A stretch of 64,000 bases of DNA from contig JAYKKT010000048.1 of the NCBI GenBank assembly GCA_036023115.1, forward strand, positions 6,902,501-6,966,500, written 5' to 3'. This DNA is from Brasenia schreberi. Taxonomy: Eukaryota > Streptophyta > Magnoliopsida > Nymphaeales > Cabombaceae. The notes beneath the pieces were generated by a model. It worked only from the letters and a program-made list of their open reading frames with translations. It made no database searches and had not been told where the DNA came from. The position numbers were made by a program, and so were the translations under genes. Shown piece after piece: positions 1-11,787 of this stretch (its first letter is position 1; every line of letters begins with the position of its first letter).

Positions 1-210
1 ATTATTAGTTAAATGAAATCATTCATAATATGAAACTTAATCTGCTGACCAATGATCTGCAAGGTAGAGTGCAAAATTACATGTTAGGAAATAAGAAACC
101 AATGATGTCACTAAAATAACCTCACTAAACTATTTATATAGAAGGGTAATTTAAATCTCAGATTTGTACACCCTCTAGAAGTTTAATACATGGTTGTTGA
201 TTACATATAT

Positions 211-420
211 AGAGACATGTCTGGTTCTGGGTAAACCAGATTCAGAATTGCCTGGTGCCAGAACCGAACCACCCTGAAATCGTTAATTTTTTTTTGGAAA
301 AGCATGCAAACTCCCCCTCTGTCAAACTCCCCACTAACCTCAACGGTAGGGCACTTCCTACCATTGACCTACTAATGGACTTGTGTTATTAAGGCTGGTT
401 CCGAATCGGGCCATGTCTCT
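211..420. repeat. MITE-like repeat with GACATG..GGTTC inverted ends
   Basis: The left end reads agagacatgtctggttc and the right end reads ccgaatcgggccatgtctct, an imperfect terminal inverted repeat of about 15 bases. The interior is rich in gaacc/ggttc motifs and has no coding potential. It sits between TA-rich tracts, so a target duplication cannot be resolved. Related copies with the same end occur at 33892, 35070 and 55750. The family is not recognised by name. Confidence 0.5.
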
Positions 421-584
421 ATATATATATAGTAACATGGATTTTAATCAATGTTATTAAAATCGTATCGTACGATATGATACGATTTTATCGCATATTG
501 GTACATGAATTGATATGACTAAGGTATCTGTATCGCTATATATAATATAACGGGATGTATCATTATATCGTATGGTACACACAT

Positions 585-2056
585 ACAACAACAACAACTA
601 AGCCTTTTCCCATACTAGACGGGGTCGGCTACATGGATTCTTTGTTTCCACAGATCCCTATCGTGTGCCATGTTAGCAGTTAACTCCCAATAAACTAGAT
701 CATTCTTTATTGTTTCTTTCCAACACTTTTGTAGTCGTCCTCTACCTCTTTTAATACTTTCCAAATTCAGTTTTTCTAACGTTCTTACAGGTTCTTCTTT
801 TGATCTTCTTTCTATATGTCCAAACCATCTTAAACGATGTTCTCTCATTTTATCCTCTATTGGTGCCACTCCTAATTTGTTTCTAATAACCTCATTATGT
901 ATACGGTCTTTTCTTGTATGACCACTCATCCATCTCAACATCTTCATTTCTGTCACAGACATCTTTTGTACATGTTGATGATTAACAGCCCAACACTCAG
1001 AACCATAAAACATGGCAGGCCTAATTGCTGCTCTATAATATTTACCTTTTAATTTTAATGGTATCTTCTTATCACAAAGAATACGTGATGCTCCTCTCCA
1101 TTTTAACCAACCAGCATTAATTCTATGTGTAACATCTCCATCAATTCTTCCATCACTTTGAAAAATTGACCCTAGGTATTTAAAACTTTCCTTTTGGGGA
1201 ATGCAATGTGTGCCAATTTTAATTTCTATGTCATCCGAAGTAGCCAAATGATCAAACTTACATTCCATATATTTTGTCTTTGTTCTACTAAGTCGGAGGC
1301 CTTTGTTTTCTAATGTTTCTCTCTATAGTTCCAATTTTCTATTAACTTTTTCCTTAGACTCCTCCACTAATACAATGTCATCTGCAAATAACATACACCA
1401 AGGTACTTTATCTTGAATATGTTTTGTTAACTCATCCATCACCATTATAAATAAGTATGGACTTAAAGTTGATCCTTGATGTAACCCAATATTAACTTCA
1501 AAGAAGTTTGTCGTTCCTTCATGAGTCCTCACACATGTTTTTGCACCATCATACATGTCTCTTATAAGGTTAATATATGTCAATGGGATACCTCTTTTTT
1601 CCAAAGTTCTCCAAAGAACCTCCCTCGGTACCCTATCATAAGCTTTTTCTAGATCAATAAATATCATGTGAAGGTCTTTCTTTTTTGCTCTAAAATGTTC
1701 CATAAGACGTCTCAAAAGGTGAATCGCTTCAATAGTAGATCTACCTGGCATAAATCCAAATTGGTTCTCTGTTGTACTTGATACTTGTCTTAACCTACGT
1801 TCGATAATTCTTTCCCATAATTTCATAGTATGACTCATTAACTTGATACCTCGATAATTCGCACAATTTTGAATGTCTCCCTTGTTCTTATATACGGGTA
1901 TAAGTGTACTTGCTCTCCATTCCTTGGGCATCTTTTGGTTTTTCCATATTTCATTAAATAGTGTTGTGAGCCAAGTGATTCCTATTTCTCCTAGTATTTT
2001 TCAAACTTCTATAGGAATATTATCTGGTCCTACCGATTTACCACTCTTCATATCAT
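585..2056 (-). mobile_element. 5'-truncated RTE-clade LINE
   Basis: On the minus strand this encodes the reverse transcriptase half of an RTE-type non-LTR element and ends in a (TTG)n tail at about 585-600, the typical RTE 3' end. The preceding 3' signature (GGGTCGGCTACATGG on the plus strand) recurs at many places in this window. The endonuclease domain is missing because the copy is 5'-truncated at about 2056, where cgatacg-type hAT sequence resumes. Confidence 0.92.
615..2053 (-). pseudogene. RTE reverse transcriptase, two nonsense codons
   Basis: The frame begins with KSGKSVGPDNIPIEV and passes through [18 protein letters not shown], an [11 protein letters not shown] motif, [14 protein letters not shown], and the catalytic FADD box ([10 protein letters not shown]). 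It then runs through the thumb and C-terminal region (RAAIRPAMFYGSECW, MLRWMSGHTRKDRI, LRWFGHIERR). Two tryptophan positions read as stops: one soon after IEV (about 2007) and TAG at 1323-1325 in the ELWRETLENKG context. Otherwise the frame is uninterrupted to the stop at 615, so the copy is fairly young. It is the best-preserved RTE copy here and a good reference for the degraded ones at 15030, 31838 and 60366. Confidence 0.9.
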
Positions 2057-2939
2057 ACGATATGGTGTATATTTTTCAAAAACCACACTTTTCAACTTTT
2101 GAGGCCCAAAGTTATTTTAAACCCCTTACGGCTACCTTCTTCAGCCTTTCTATCGCCTTTTTCTTTCCAAGAGACCCTTTGCTCTCTGCTCCAAAGGTCA
2201 AAGTCTCAAATTTCTTATATCTGTCAATGACTGGCAATCATGATTCCTGTTCGATTGAGGACTACTACACTAAAGAAGGTTGGGAATAACATAGAGAAAC
2301 AATGGTGATGAAATGCAACTTTTGTTGACATATCATGCATGTTAGAGTTAGTCAGGTAAGATATCATCTAGCTGGAACCACAATAAACATGTGTCCTTGT
2401 TCTAGTGTGCCTCAATAAGTCAAGGTGCAAATGCTATATACAAGCAAGAAGAGAAGAACGCAAATCATCAGGAGCAAGAAGAGCACGAGAAGAAGCACAA
2501 GGAGAAGAATAAAGAAAATATCTAGGTTTTTCCTGTTTTATTTATTTTTAAGTTTAAAATTTTGAGAATCTATGACTCTCTTGATATTTAGTAGCTTAAA
2601 ACTTTAATGTAGCTTGTTTTAACTTTTTTTAGTAAGATACATGTGATGTACAAAATCATTTGATACTTTTTCCTAATAAGTTTTTATTTTTTAATAAGTC
2701 TTTTAAAAAGTTTATAAAAAATTATATGTATCATACCGTACCATCCTATGATACACACCTATCGGTGCCCTGTACGATACGGGCACCAAGTGCTATTTAA
2801 AACACTAATTTCAACAACATGATCTCCAACCTGAGCTTCTTTATTTGATATGTTTGCAAGCCTATGAAACTACATTACACAAGGACATATTAAGTAACAA
2901 ATATAAATAAACCAAACTATGTTTTTTTGTTAAATAATT

Positions 2940-3060
2940 TCATCTAATGTTGTAAGAATCATACCATTCCTTGTAAAGCATCGGGGATCGACATGAGTTA
3001 TTGACCATATCGCACGATAGTGTATGATACACAGATCGTTTTATTTGTTTAAATCTAAAA
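2940..3060. other. Probable left end of the large hAT element
   Basis: The segment has a taatgttgtaagaatcat start followed by cgatatgatacg-type subterminal motifs (catatcgcacgatagtgtatgatac). It lies just beyond the C-terminal end of the hAT transposase on the minus strand, where the element's 3' terminus would be expected. The exact end and target duplication were not resolved. Confidence 0.4.
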
Positions 3061-3620
3061 AATCAGAAAATAGAATAATTCTACAAAGTGTAAAACATCC
3101 AAAACATCATGTCTAATATAAAAAACAAAATCAACGCTACTAATAAACCACAAAATGAATAGTCATTCTTTAAGTAGGAAAATCAAAAGAAGATAGAAGT
3201 GGACAACATAGTCACAAAGTAATAGTGTCATACAAAACAAGTCATAATAAGGAGCCGTTTCCCCTTGGGATATTGAGAACGTGGGGGGAGGTTGTTGTTC
3301 CTAACAGTTGGTTGCTGTCAAAGAGGTGTAATTGGACTATGGTATATGCTTCCCCCAGTGAATACATCACACTCATCATAATCTTTATCTTCATTATTGC
3401 CACCATCACCATCATCAACATCTTCTTGATTCTCATTCATCTCTCCTCCAACATACGCAATATTATCATCTAATTCAGCTTCAATTTCCAATTGCTTCTA
3501 GTTTTTATCTTCTATAAGCATGGTGGGCTCTTCTTCGACCAATTCATCTAGAATGTCAACATTCTAATATCAAATTGTCATATTAAACCTCTTCTTGTTT
3601 TGCTCTCCTTTTGCATTTTC

Positions 3621-3805
3621 CTACTACTACAACTACAATTAAGCCATTTCCCATACTAGATGGGGTCGGCTACAAGAATTCTTTGTTTTTTGTAGAATCC
3701 ATGGTAAGTCCGACAAAGTTTTATGCTGGCTATCGGAAGCCTAACACAACCCTCTTCCTTTATTTGGGCTTGGCACTGGTCATGCAAGAGTGATCCCTTA
3801 CATGG
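3621..3805 (-). mobile_element. RTE-derived SINE-like insert
   Basis: On the minus strand a head of the type ggcca-(a)gcccaaataaaggaagagggttgtgttagg is followed directly by the RTE 3' end (catggattct...gtagccgacccc...ctagtatgggaaa) and a degenerate TTG tail. The RTE open reading frame is absent, so this is an internally deleted RTE copy or a SINE that borrows the RTE 3' end. Sister copies lie at 12228-12412 and 23310-23490. Confidence 0.7.
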
Positions 3806-4365
3806 TTGGAGTTAGGCAATTTCCTAAAAATAGAAAAAATTAAAAAAGATATTCAAACTTAAGAACTAATTAACTATGTTACTATATGACTCCATCATTG
3901 AAATTTCAAAATTTTAAATATGCAAATTAGTAAATTAGAAATTTTGAAGTACCTATGTCTCAACTTCATGTTATTTGCAACATAAAGCAGGTCACAAAGA
4001 TGAGAATGTTCCAGTCTATTCCTTTTCTTGGTGTGGATGTGATCCAAGGAACTCGAGCTGCAAGTTTTGCTCAAAATGCATTTGGCAAACCTGTATATCC
4101 ATGCCAAATTGAGACCACCATTCATCTAAGTAATAAATAAAGTATGATTGAATAAAAAAAAAGAACTTGTAAGCTTACTATAAGACGCTTTGTCTGTGCT
4201 TTGCTCGCAACTATCTTATATGGAGTAAGGACTTGCCAAGACTCAACAAGCTTACTATAATTAATGGCTCACCAAAGTCTTTGTCAAAGACTTGCAAAGA
4301 CTCTTTGGGAGCCCTAGTGTATAGTCCATACTGCTTACAACTTATAGTTGTGAGCCCTTAAAAGA

Positions 4366-4660
4366 TTGTGCCTTACTGTAATGGTCTTTGTGAGTGTTTA
4401 CACTCAACTTTGCTTTGTTATAGTTGCACGTACAATAAGGCGCAAGTTAAAAAAGGTGATGGGAAGAAAAGGAAGAGAAGAGAAGAGAAGAAGAGAGAGA
4501 GAGGGGAGAGAGAAAGAGACTTATCTTGGCCTTGTCGTTGTCTTGGCCCTACCTGTGGTGGTGGTGGTGGCACTAGAAGCTCTGTACAAGAGAGAGAAAG
4601 ACATAGAGAGGATAGTTCAGATGGATTTAGGGTTTATGGTTTCTATTAAACATGTAAATT
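4366..4660 (+). other. Purine-rich stretch, no gene recognised
   Basis: This part of the hAT interior contains an AG-rich tract at about 4462-4530 and a short (ggt)n run near 4556-4570. Overlapping open frames are a by-product of the low-complexity purine tract. Nothing else is recognised between the dimerization domain and the copia boundary. Confidence 0.4.
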
Positions 4661-4887
4661 AGATTGGGTTGATCCATATGAATCAATCAACCCACATTGT
4701 GCGCTAACAACACTAACACACTATTTGCAGTACAACTGTTAAAATGACACTCTTATAATGCTTATGAAATCGCAAATATGCTATAGCACACTATTAACTA
4801 CATAGTAGAATATGTCTTTCTTTGATTAAAATTTGTACTTATTCTTCTTTTACCGTATCGATAGCATCATATATAGGGCACGATTAT

Positions 4888-5188
4888 TGCTTTTTGAGAA
4901 ATATTACGATTGAATTATATCAAACAGAGATAGGATGAGATGAGAGGAGAGGTCGGCACCAGTTGGCTGCCGCCACCTTTTTCTTATTCATCTGATTACC
5001 CTAATAAACACGTTTAGGGTTTTATAGTAGACTTTATAACTTAAATGACACATTTGCCCTTACTTAAAGACACTAAACATACCCTATTTCAATGGATCAG
5101 ATTATGATCCATTGAGACCCAAATTACCTAAAACATGAATTAAACTATACAAAAATATAAAACTTTAAATGCAGCTTGATTTCCAACA
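4888..5188 (-). repeat. 3' LTR of the copia element
   Basis: The LTR is 301 bases with TG..CA ends. Compared by eye with 10055-10357 it differs at about eleven positions plus one 2-base indel, so the insertion is not recent. A polypurine tract borders it at 5189-5200. Confidence 0.93.
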
Positions 5189-5199
5189 CGCCCCCTCAA

Positions 5200-6751
5200 G
5201 TTGGGTCTTGAAGGTTGGAAACACTCAACTTGACAAGAGTCCTCTTTAACCCATTAACTGACATAGGTTTCTAATAAAGTGATAGTTCTATTTCAATGTG
5301 TTTGGTCCTCTCATGAAACACTAGATTGGAAGCAATATGCAATAAGCAACTTGGTTATCACAAATAAGAGTCATTTGCATAACGTTTCCAAATCGAAGTT
5401 CTTTAAGAAGTCATTTAACCAAATGAGCTTCACAAGTGGCTCGAGGCCATGGCTACGATATTCTCGCTCTCAAGACTTGATCTTGCAACCACATTTTGTT
5501 TCTTACTTCTCAGGATATCGATTACCTCCAATGGACACACAATAACCAAGTGGATCTCCTATCGCAGGAGAACCTCGCCCAATCAGCAGCATCCGAGTAT
5601 CCAACAATCCGAAGTGTGTCCTTTGTCTTCATAGATAAGGCCTTTTCCTCGGAGCTCCCTTAATATATCCGAGGATACGAGTCACCGCATCCCAATGTCC
5701 TTCACAAGGTGAGTTTAGAAAAACTTACTACACTCACCGCAAAGGAGATATCCGTGATTCGGTAACAAGAAGATAGTTAAGTTTTCCAACCAATCGTCTA
5801 TATCTTCCGGGTCCGAAAATGGCTTCCCGATCCGGTAAAAGTTTAACATTGGGATCCATAGGAGTGTCAATTGACTTTGCATTCAATAGTCCCGTTTCTT
5901 CAAGAATATCCATAGCATACTTCCTTTGTGAGATAACTATGCCATCCTTGGACCTGCCACTTCAATTCCCAAGAAATAACGAAGTTTGCCAAGATCTTTT
6001 GGTCCGAAAATGATGACAGATGATTGTTTTATCTGCAAAGTTATACCTTGGTGATCGCTGCTCGTGATAACAATGTTATCTACATACACAATCAAATAGA
6101 TACAGCCTCTGATCTGTATGAATGTTTGAAGACAAAGTGGTCGCCTTCACTTCGCTGAGTCATACCAAACTCGAACAATAGTAGATGAATCTCCCAAACC
6201 AAGCTCGAGGAGATTGTTTTAGCCCTCGTAGAAAGTTTCCTTCCTCAACTGCGCAAACATTTGTTTGTTCCACTCTGTGGGACGAAACCCTGGGGAATCT
6301 CCATGTATACCTCCTCCTTCTAAGTTTCCATGCAAAAGAAAGCATTTTTGACATCAAAGCGGGTGTAGTCTCCCACCCAGTGGGCAAAGAAGAGAGAGTA
6401 AAATACTTAAGCAATACTCATCTTTGCCAACGGAGCAAATGTCTCCTCATAATCAATGCCGCAGGTCCTGAATGTCATCCTTTTGCCACTAATCTTGCTT
6501 TATATCTTTCTATATTTTCGTCTTCTTTGTATTTATTGAATACACCCATTTGCATCCCACTGTTTTCCTCTCTCTTGGTAAATAACAAGCTCCCAAGTGT
6601 TATTTCTTTCTAGTGCTGTAATTTCTTCTTTCATCGCTGTCCTCCATCCTACATATTGTTCTGGTTCAGAAAATGTTTTGGGAATATAAATATTATTTGC
6701 ATTCATCACAAACAACTGATACTCTTTTGGATAATTAGTATATGAGACCAA
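5200..6751 (-). pseudogene. Copia reverse transcriptase and RNase H, heavily frameshifted
   Basis: The RT start is recognisable at 6751-6540 (YIPKTFSEPEQYVGWRTAMK, then ALERNNTWELV). Further on come FDVKNAFFCMET, EVYMEIPQGF near 6300-6365, and a YVDN form of the YVDD catalytic box at about 6075-6090. RNase H remnants follow toward 5200. Frames change repeatedly, so no active polymerase can be made from this copy. Confidence 0.8.
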
Positions 6752-6955
6752 TTTTTATAAGGAATACTTTGCAGTTTCACGTTTTCCTTTCCTAAGAGCA
6801 ATTGGGAGATCATCAATATCAATAATTTAATCTTGAGAAATTACCTGAGGAGGAGTCGAATCAGATTCAGGGTGAAGATCTTCATTCAGAGTAGTCAACT
6901 GATGCGGAAGGAAGGTCTTTCTTTCACCTCTATTATACACTTGCCACTGTTTTCC

Positions 6956-8006
6956 TTATTGAGGGTGCATCTCCTCTTCCTCCTTTTCAATCACCGGTTG
7001 TTTTTCAAGTGGTGGAAGTGGTATCACATAAGGTGAATAGATATATGATGATTGACCTTCTTGTTTGAAATAAAATGGTGTATCTTCATGAAAAGTAACA
7101 TATATAGTAACATATGATTTTCCTTTTATAGGGTTATAGCATTTATACCCCTTCTGAGTAGTAGAATATCTCAAGAAAATACATTTCACATCTCGAGCAT
7201 CTAATTTATCTCTCGTACCAGAATATATATGAACAAAGCAAGTACACCCAAACACTTTTGGTAGTAAATGAAATTGCCTTTTTGAAGGACATAAGGAGTG
7301 AAATGGAGTATCACCCTTTAAAACTCTGCTTGGCATACAGTTGATGAGATTAATAGCTGTTAAGACTGCTTCGCCCCAATAAACTTTTGGAACTTTGTAC
7401 CTAAGTAAAAGGGTTGTGGCCACCTCTAGGATATGTCTATTTTTCCTCTCGGAAACACTATTTTGTTGTGGAGAACGTGAACATGAGGTTTATTGCAAAA
7501 TACCACGATCTAAGAAATATGAGTGGAGCGAATGAGACATATATTCACCTCCATTATCACTGCGAATAATCTTAACATCGTGCTGAAATTGGGTTTGTAT
7601 AAACTGACAGTAAATGGGAAGAATATCTTTCACTTTCTCCTTGGTTCTCATAAGATATATTATGATAAACCTAGTATAATCATCAATGAAAGAAATAAAG
7701 TACTTGTAACCATGTAGTGAAGTAGTAGAGCAAGGCCCCAAACATTAGAGTGAACAATCTTTGTGGATTTTTCTTCATTCAAAGGAAATGAAACACGATA
7801 ATGTTTTGCCTCTGGCAGGTTTCACAGTTCACATTTAAATCATTACAATAAGTAAATTCAGGCAATAACATCCTTATTTTTGATAATGGTAAATGTCCTA
7901 ATATTTGGTAACATAAAGATAGCTTTCTCTTCTGTTTTTCTGTAATTACTGTTGACTGCATTGCTGCTCTTCTGACTTCATTATAGAAATAGAAACCTTT
8001 TCGCAT
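6956..8006 (-). pseudogene. Copia integrase region
   Basis: GAG-pre-integrase is at 8006-7779 (GHLPLSKIRMLLPEF, then a CX2C-like NCETCQ). The integrase core follows at 7741-7490 (YFISFIDDYTRFIIIYLM, then IIRSDNGGEYMS, including the second catalytic Asp in SDNGGEY). The C-terminal part is at 7423-6956 (VYWGEAVLTAINLINCMPSR, CIFLRYSTTQKGYKCYNP). The blocks lie in different frames, with stops between them. Confidence 0.88.
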
Positions 8007-8090
8007 ACTAGTTTGACCAAAGATCTTCCTCGTCCTCAGTTCCTGAAAGTAGCATCCAGTAGAATAAAAAATTAAACGACAGTTTAAATC

Positions 8091-8372
8091 TTATGTCATG
8101 ACAAAAACTGATAATAAATTTATTGAAATATTTGAAACATGTAAGACATTCTTTAATACTCCAAATGGTGTAGTGATACTTTCTTTTCCAATTATTGACA
8201 TATGAGATCCATCGGCTAATCTAATATTAATTTTGTCTTGAGTCAACTCATAGTCATCAAAGAAATCTTGACCACTGGCCATATGATCTGTGGCACCTGA
8301 ATCAATAACCCATGTTCTGAAATGAGAAATACATGCATTACCCTTAGCCATAAAAGAGAATGGGTATGCCAT
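8091..8372 (-). pseudogene. Copia aspartic protease
   Basis: The frame contains WVIDSGATDHMASG at about 8318-8277, the retroviral-type aspartic protease motif D-S-G-A in its copia form, followed by RLADGSHMSIIGKESI and LKNVLHVSNISINLLSV. This block is intact over about 93 residues but is cut off from gag and integrase by stops. Confidence 0.9.
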
Positions 8373-8422
8373 TGTAGCTTGAGGAGCAACACTCGAGGAG
8401 GTAGAAGGAGTTTGTGAATCAC

Positions 8423-9274
8423 TTAGATGGGCCTTAGCATCTCAACCACTTTCTTCATGTCAGCCAAAGAAGTATTATTGTTTTCTGCATTTTGTTTGTC
8501 ACCTGTGTCACTATTGAAATACGTTTTGTTAGACTTATTCTGATAGTAAGTAGGTTTACAAACTAATTCCCAGCACATCTCCTTTGTATGTCTTGATTTT
8601 TCACAATGAGAACAAGACAATTTATCCTTCTCTTCAGATGTAAGTGAGGCCCGATCTTTGCCACACCCATATCCTCCTCTTCCATGGGAGAATGAGGAGT
8701 TTGGGGGATTTCTACTAACAAATACAGTGGTCTCTGAGTTAATCTTGGTTTCCTTCTCGAGATGTTTCCTATCTTCTTCTCAAAGTGAGAGAGAGTAAAC
8801 TGTGCTCAATGAAGGAAGCTCTTCTTTGCTGAGAATATTATTTTTGACTGCCTCATATTCAGAAGAAATCCTCACAGAAGATCAAATACTTCTTTCCTCT
8901 AATTCTTCATTGCGTTCTTCATGCAATTTTGGCATTTTGTGTTAGAATAAACCTGTAATTCTTCCCATAAGCCTCTTAATTCTGCATAATATTCACTTGC
9001 TAATCTTCTTCCTTGTCTACACTTCCTAATCTTCTCAATAATATCATATTTTTTTTGCTATATTCTTCTTATGAGCATAGGCATCTTGAACTGCCAGCCA
9101 AATATCTTTTGTTGAATCTAAAAACATGAATGTAATGCCAATCGAAGGTATCATAGATTGTATTAGCCAAGCACTGATAAGTGCATTTTTCCTACGCCAT
9201 CGAGAATAAAGATGATATGTTGTAAGTGGTTGGGGAATATCGCGAGTGAAGTAATCCCATCGCCCCCTTGCCAT
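8423..9274 (-). pseudogene. Copia gag remnant with CCHC knuckle
   Basis: At 9274-9044 a gag N-terminal (UBN2/DUF4219-like) segment reads RRKNALISAWLIQSMIP, then FLDSTKDIWLAVQDAYA. At 8620-8570 a zinc knuckle reads CSHCEKSRHTKEMCWEL (C-X2-C-X4-H-X4-C). Frameshifts separate the two. The gag order on the minus strand fits the primer site at 10055. Confidence 0.85.
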
Positions 9275-9325
9275 AACAGCTAGTTCAATGGATCTGCCTC
9301 ATTGGAGATAGTTCTTTCCATCTAG

Positions 9326-9471
9326 CTTCAGATTTGTGATTTGAAAAACCTTGCCTTTGTCCAAAGAGTTGTTGCCACTGTCAGCTATTTTATTTCAACT
9401 TCAGATTTGTGATTTGAAAAACCTCGCCTTTGTCCAAAGAGTTGTTGCCACTGTCTGCTATTTTATTTCTG
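9326..9471. repeat. 73-bp tandem duplication in the copia leader
   Basis: Two units beginning cttcagatttgtgatttg start at 9326 and 9399. They differ at only a few positions (ttgcc/tcgcc, cagct/ctgct). The repeat lies in the untranslated leader/gag start of the copia copy and is specific to it as far as this window shows. Confidence 0.85.
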
Positions 9472-10054
9472 TCCATTTTCTTTTCTTATCAGAATCTGAA
9501 TCCTTCTTGTATAGCCAATATATAACTTAACAAGGTGTAGTTGTATTCAGTATTGCACAATCTTCTTGCTGTCTTTAGACATTAGACTTACACGTAAGTA
9601 CCAATAAATGGGTGCAACCCAATCTGATTCACTTGAATGAACCGTGATCTTTAGTAGTCACGTTGTGAAGACAATAACTACCATCGGCTAACAACATTCA
9701 ACCAACATGAAGCATAGGGATCCCAATAAATTTGGCACAGAAACAATAAGATATTTCCTAAGTTTAAGAGAACAAATCAACTGAGCACATTAGTACATAA
9801 GTACCCTGACAACACGTCTTTGCACTTGGACTGTCAAGCATAACCTTCAATCCAATCTGTCATCTTACACCCAATAGCGTTGTCTCATCTCTGTATAAGA
9901 TTTACACTTCAAACGTTGTTTGATGGTAGACGATATAGTCTGATTTCTGTATCAGATTTGCATTGCTGCTGCAACTTCTCATACCATAGCTTCTCAGGGA
10001 TAGATTTCCTCTGCTCGCCGCTAAATCTTCACAGAATGCGCTTTGATACCATGT

Positions 10055-10357
10055 TGCTTTTTGAGAAATATTACGATTGAATTATATCAAACTGAGATAG
10101 GATGAGATGAGAGGAGAGGTCGGCACCAGTTGGCTGCCGCCACCTTTTTCTTATTCATCTGATTACCCTAATAAAAACATTTAGGGTTGTATAGTACAGA
10201 CTTTATCACTTAAATGATACATTTGCCCTTACTTAAAGACACTAAGCAGACCCTATTTCAATGGATCAGATTCTGATCCATTGAGACCCAAATTACCTAA
10301 AACATGAATTAAACTATACAGAAATATAAAACTTCAAATGCAGCTTGATTTCCAACA
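10055..10357 (-). repeat. 5' LTR of the copia element
   Basis: The LTR is 303 bases with TG..CA ends, paired with 4888-5188. The minus-strand sequence that follows it (acatggtatcaaagcgc) is the primer-binding site. As the 5' LTR it would contain the promoter, but no TATA box was singled out. Confidence 0.93.
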
Positions 10358-11787
10358 ATGATCGGTCTTTCCTTACTGTCAACCATTCTTAAGACCTTCA
10401 CCAATGGCTCTGTCATCATTGAATGTGGAACATTTTTTCCAAAAAATATTATTGAAGATGATGTCAGCTATATGAATCCCAATCGGCCTTTTGGACCAGT
10501 TGGCCACTCATCATTAGCAAACATTTGCTTTAATGCATTCTTATGATTCACAACACTTTGAACACTAGTAACATTTGTAGGAAATCTTGTCAATGTAGGT
10601 TAAATTATTTCATGTCCATTAGTATAAGCCCTCATCAAATGTAAAACAAGTGAATAATTATGGATAAACTTTATAATCTTTCAACATGCATCAATAGCCT
10701 TGTCAATTTCCTTCATCTTACTTATGTCCTCAAGCATGAAGTCTATGCAGTGAACAACATAAGGGGCCCATACTAAGAAGGATATTTCATATCAAGCAAC
10801 TTCCATGAATTCAACAATATTTGTAGGAGCAACCTCAACTACTATGGCCTCAAATATAGGAAGTTTATCCTGATTAGATAAATTATATGATCTCAAAAAC
10901 AATGTCTCATTTGGATAGTACACTAGTAAATTAACTAAAAATCTATGGAATCCGTCAATCCACCCACCAACCACAATGAAACATCCCATAGTCTGCCAAC
11001 TCTCTCTAAATTCATTGCGCCATTCAACAACTTTCAACCCATAATGCATGGTAAGTAGGTATCTTTTAGCTCACTCCTAAACGAGCTTTGTTATATCATG
11101 ACTTGAAAAGAAAAAGAGTTTGCAGCATTGAAAAGTAGATAGTTCTCATGAAAACTTCACACACTCAAAAATCAACTCTCTTGATTACCTTATTTGAAGC
11201 TATAGCTGATGTGATTCTTGATTGAGATCTGTATGTCGTCCTTGTTGGAGAAAATCGTCGAACATTTTCTCTTCTCCTTGCTGTCATAACACCATGCCTG
11301 TCCTGATTTATTGTAGACCCAATAGGGGCTCTAGTAGTCGAGCTAGTCCCATTACTATTACTAGTGCGTGAAGCTACTCTATTAGCCTTCACTTACACCT
11401 CCTCACATGGCTATGATTCTCCATTTCTGCTAAATCATCATCCATCATGCCTTTGCATCAAGAGCTTCTCCATAGATCTTATGTGAAGCTTCTCTAACTG
11501 TTCAGATTCTTTGCGAATATCCTAACCTTCTATTTTCACCCTGTTTCTTCTTCTTGCTCTTTTTTTACTTCGCATCGCCTCATAGCTTGTCTAATTTCAA
11601 ACCATGACATCTAACATCTTTGGATGAGCACTAAAATCCTTTTTCTTTCGAGAAGATGGTGCTTCATATGGAAAATGCTTCCATATTTTTTAGCATGACA
11701 TTAGTTACACCTTCTAAACAAGAAGTTGCCTTACAAACATTCACACAAATTTTCCATGCATGATCTCTTTCGCAAGAACCATAAGAG
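10358..11787 (-). pseudogene. hAT transposase, N-terminal half (BED remnant and DUF659)
   Basis: Reading on the minus strand from about 11770, RDHAWK resembles the BED zinc-finger start of plant hAT transposases. A linker follows with SRTSNSNGTSSTTRAPIG and KVIKRVDF (11392-11165). DUF659 is at 11049-10380 with GGWIDGFHRFLVNLLV, then VHCIDFMLEDISK, and LVKVLRMVDSKERPI just before the copia boundary. Several stops break the frame. The protein continues across the copia element at 4887-3230. It would have been a nuclear DNA-cutting enzyme for its own element and is now dead. Confidence 0.85.

Larger units (their letters stand above)
449..2807. mobile_element. Non-autonomous hAT-like element, interrupted by an RTE LINE
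   Basis: The ends are caatgttattaaaatcgta (left) and, on the reverse complement of the right end, tagtgttttaaatagcac. Both resemble the CARTGTTTTAAA type of plant hAT terminus. Subterminal DNA is packed with cgtatcgtacgatatgatacg-like motifs at both ends (450-575 and 2720-2790). The 8 bases outside each end (attttaat and atttcaac) agree at 6 positions, as an old 8-bp duplication would. The RTE LINE at 585-2056 lies inside. The remaining interior, 2060-2720, shows no transposase. Assignment to hAT rests on ends only. Confidence 0.55.
3230..4887 (-). pseudogene. hAT transposase, C-terminal half (dimerization domain and acidic tail)
   Basis: Read on the minus strand this continues the transposase broken at 10358 by the copia element. 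Residues resembling PYIYDAIDTVKEE at 4887-4850 match the end of the DUF659 region. At about 4125-3930 the Dimer_Tnp_hAT region reads FAKCILSKTCSSSS, then HIHTKKRNRLEHSHLCDLLY. At 3560-3260 comes an acidic C-terminal tail (ILDELVEEEPTMLIEDKN, later ENQEDVDDGDGGNNEDKDYD) ending near VFTGGSIYHSP. Stops and frame changes are present throughout. An RTE-derived insert lies between the last two blocks at 3621-3805. Confidence 0.82.
4888..10357 (-). mobile_element. Ty1-copia LTR retrotransposon inserted in the hAT transposase
   Basis: This is a complete but decayed copia element in reverse orientation with two LTRs (4888-5188 and 10055-10357). Each LTR is bounded by TG..CA (tgcttttt...ccaaca). Next to the right LTR the minus strand reads tggtatcaaagcgc, the initiator-methionine tRNA primer site. 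Next to the left LTR a G-rich polypurine tract (ttgagggggcg) precedes the 3' LTR. Gag, protease, integrase, reverse transcriptase and RNase H remnants appear in copia order. The flanks belong to one hAT transposase (ERPI on the right, then PYIYDAIDTVK on the left), so this element was inserted into it. A clean 5-bp duplication is not visible (attat versus atgat). Confidence 0.93.

Noticed and set aside
4366..4662. Two overlapping frames of 93-98 codons
   Set aside because: Driven by an AG-rich tract inside decayed hAT sequence; no domain.
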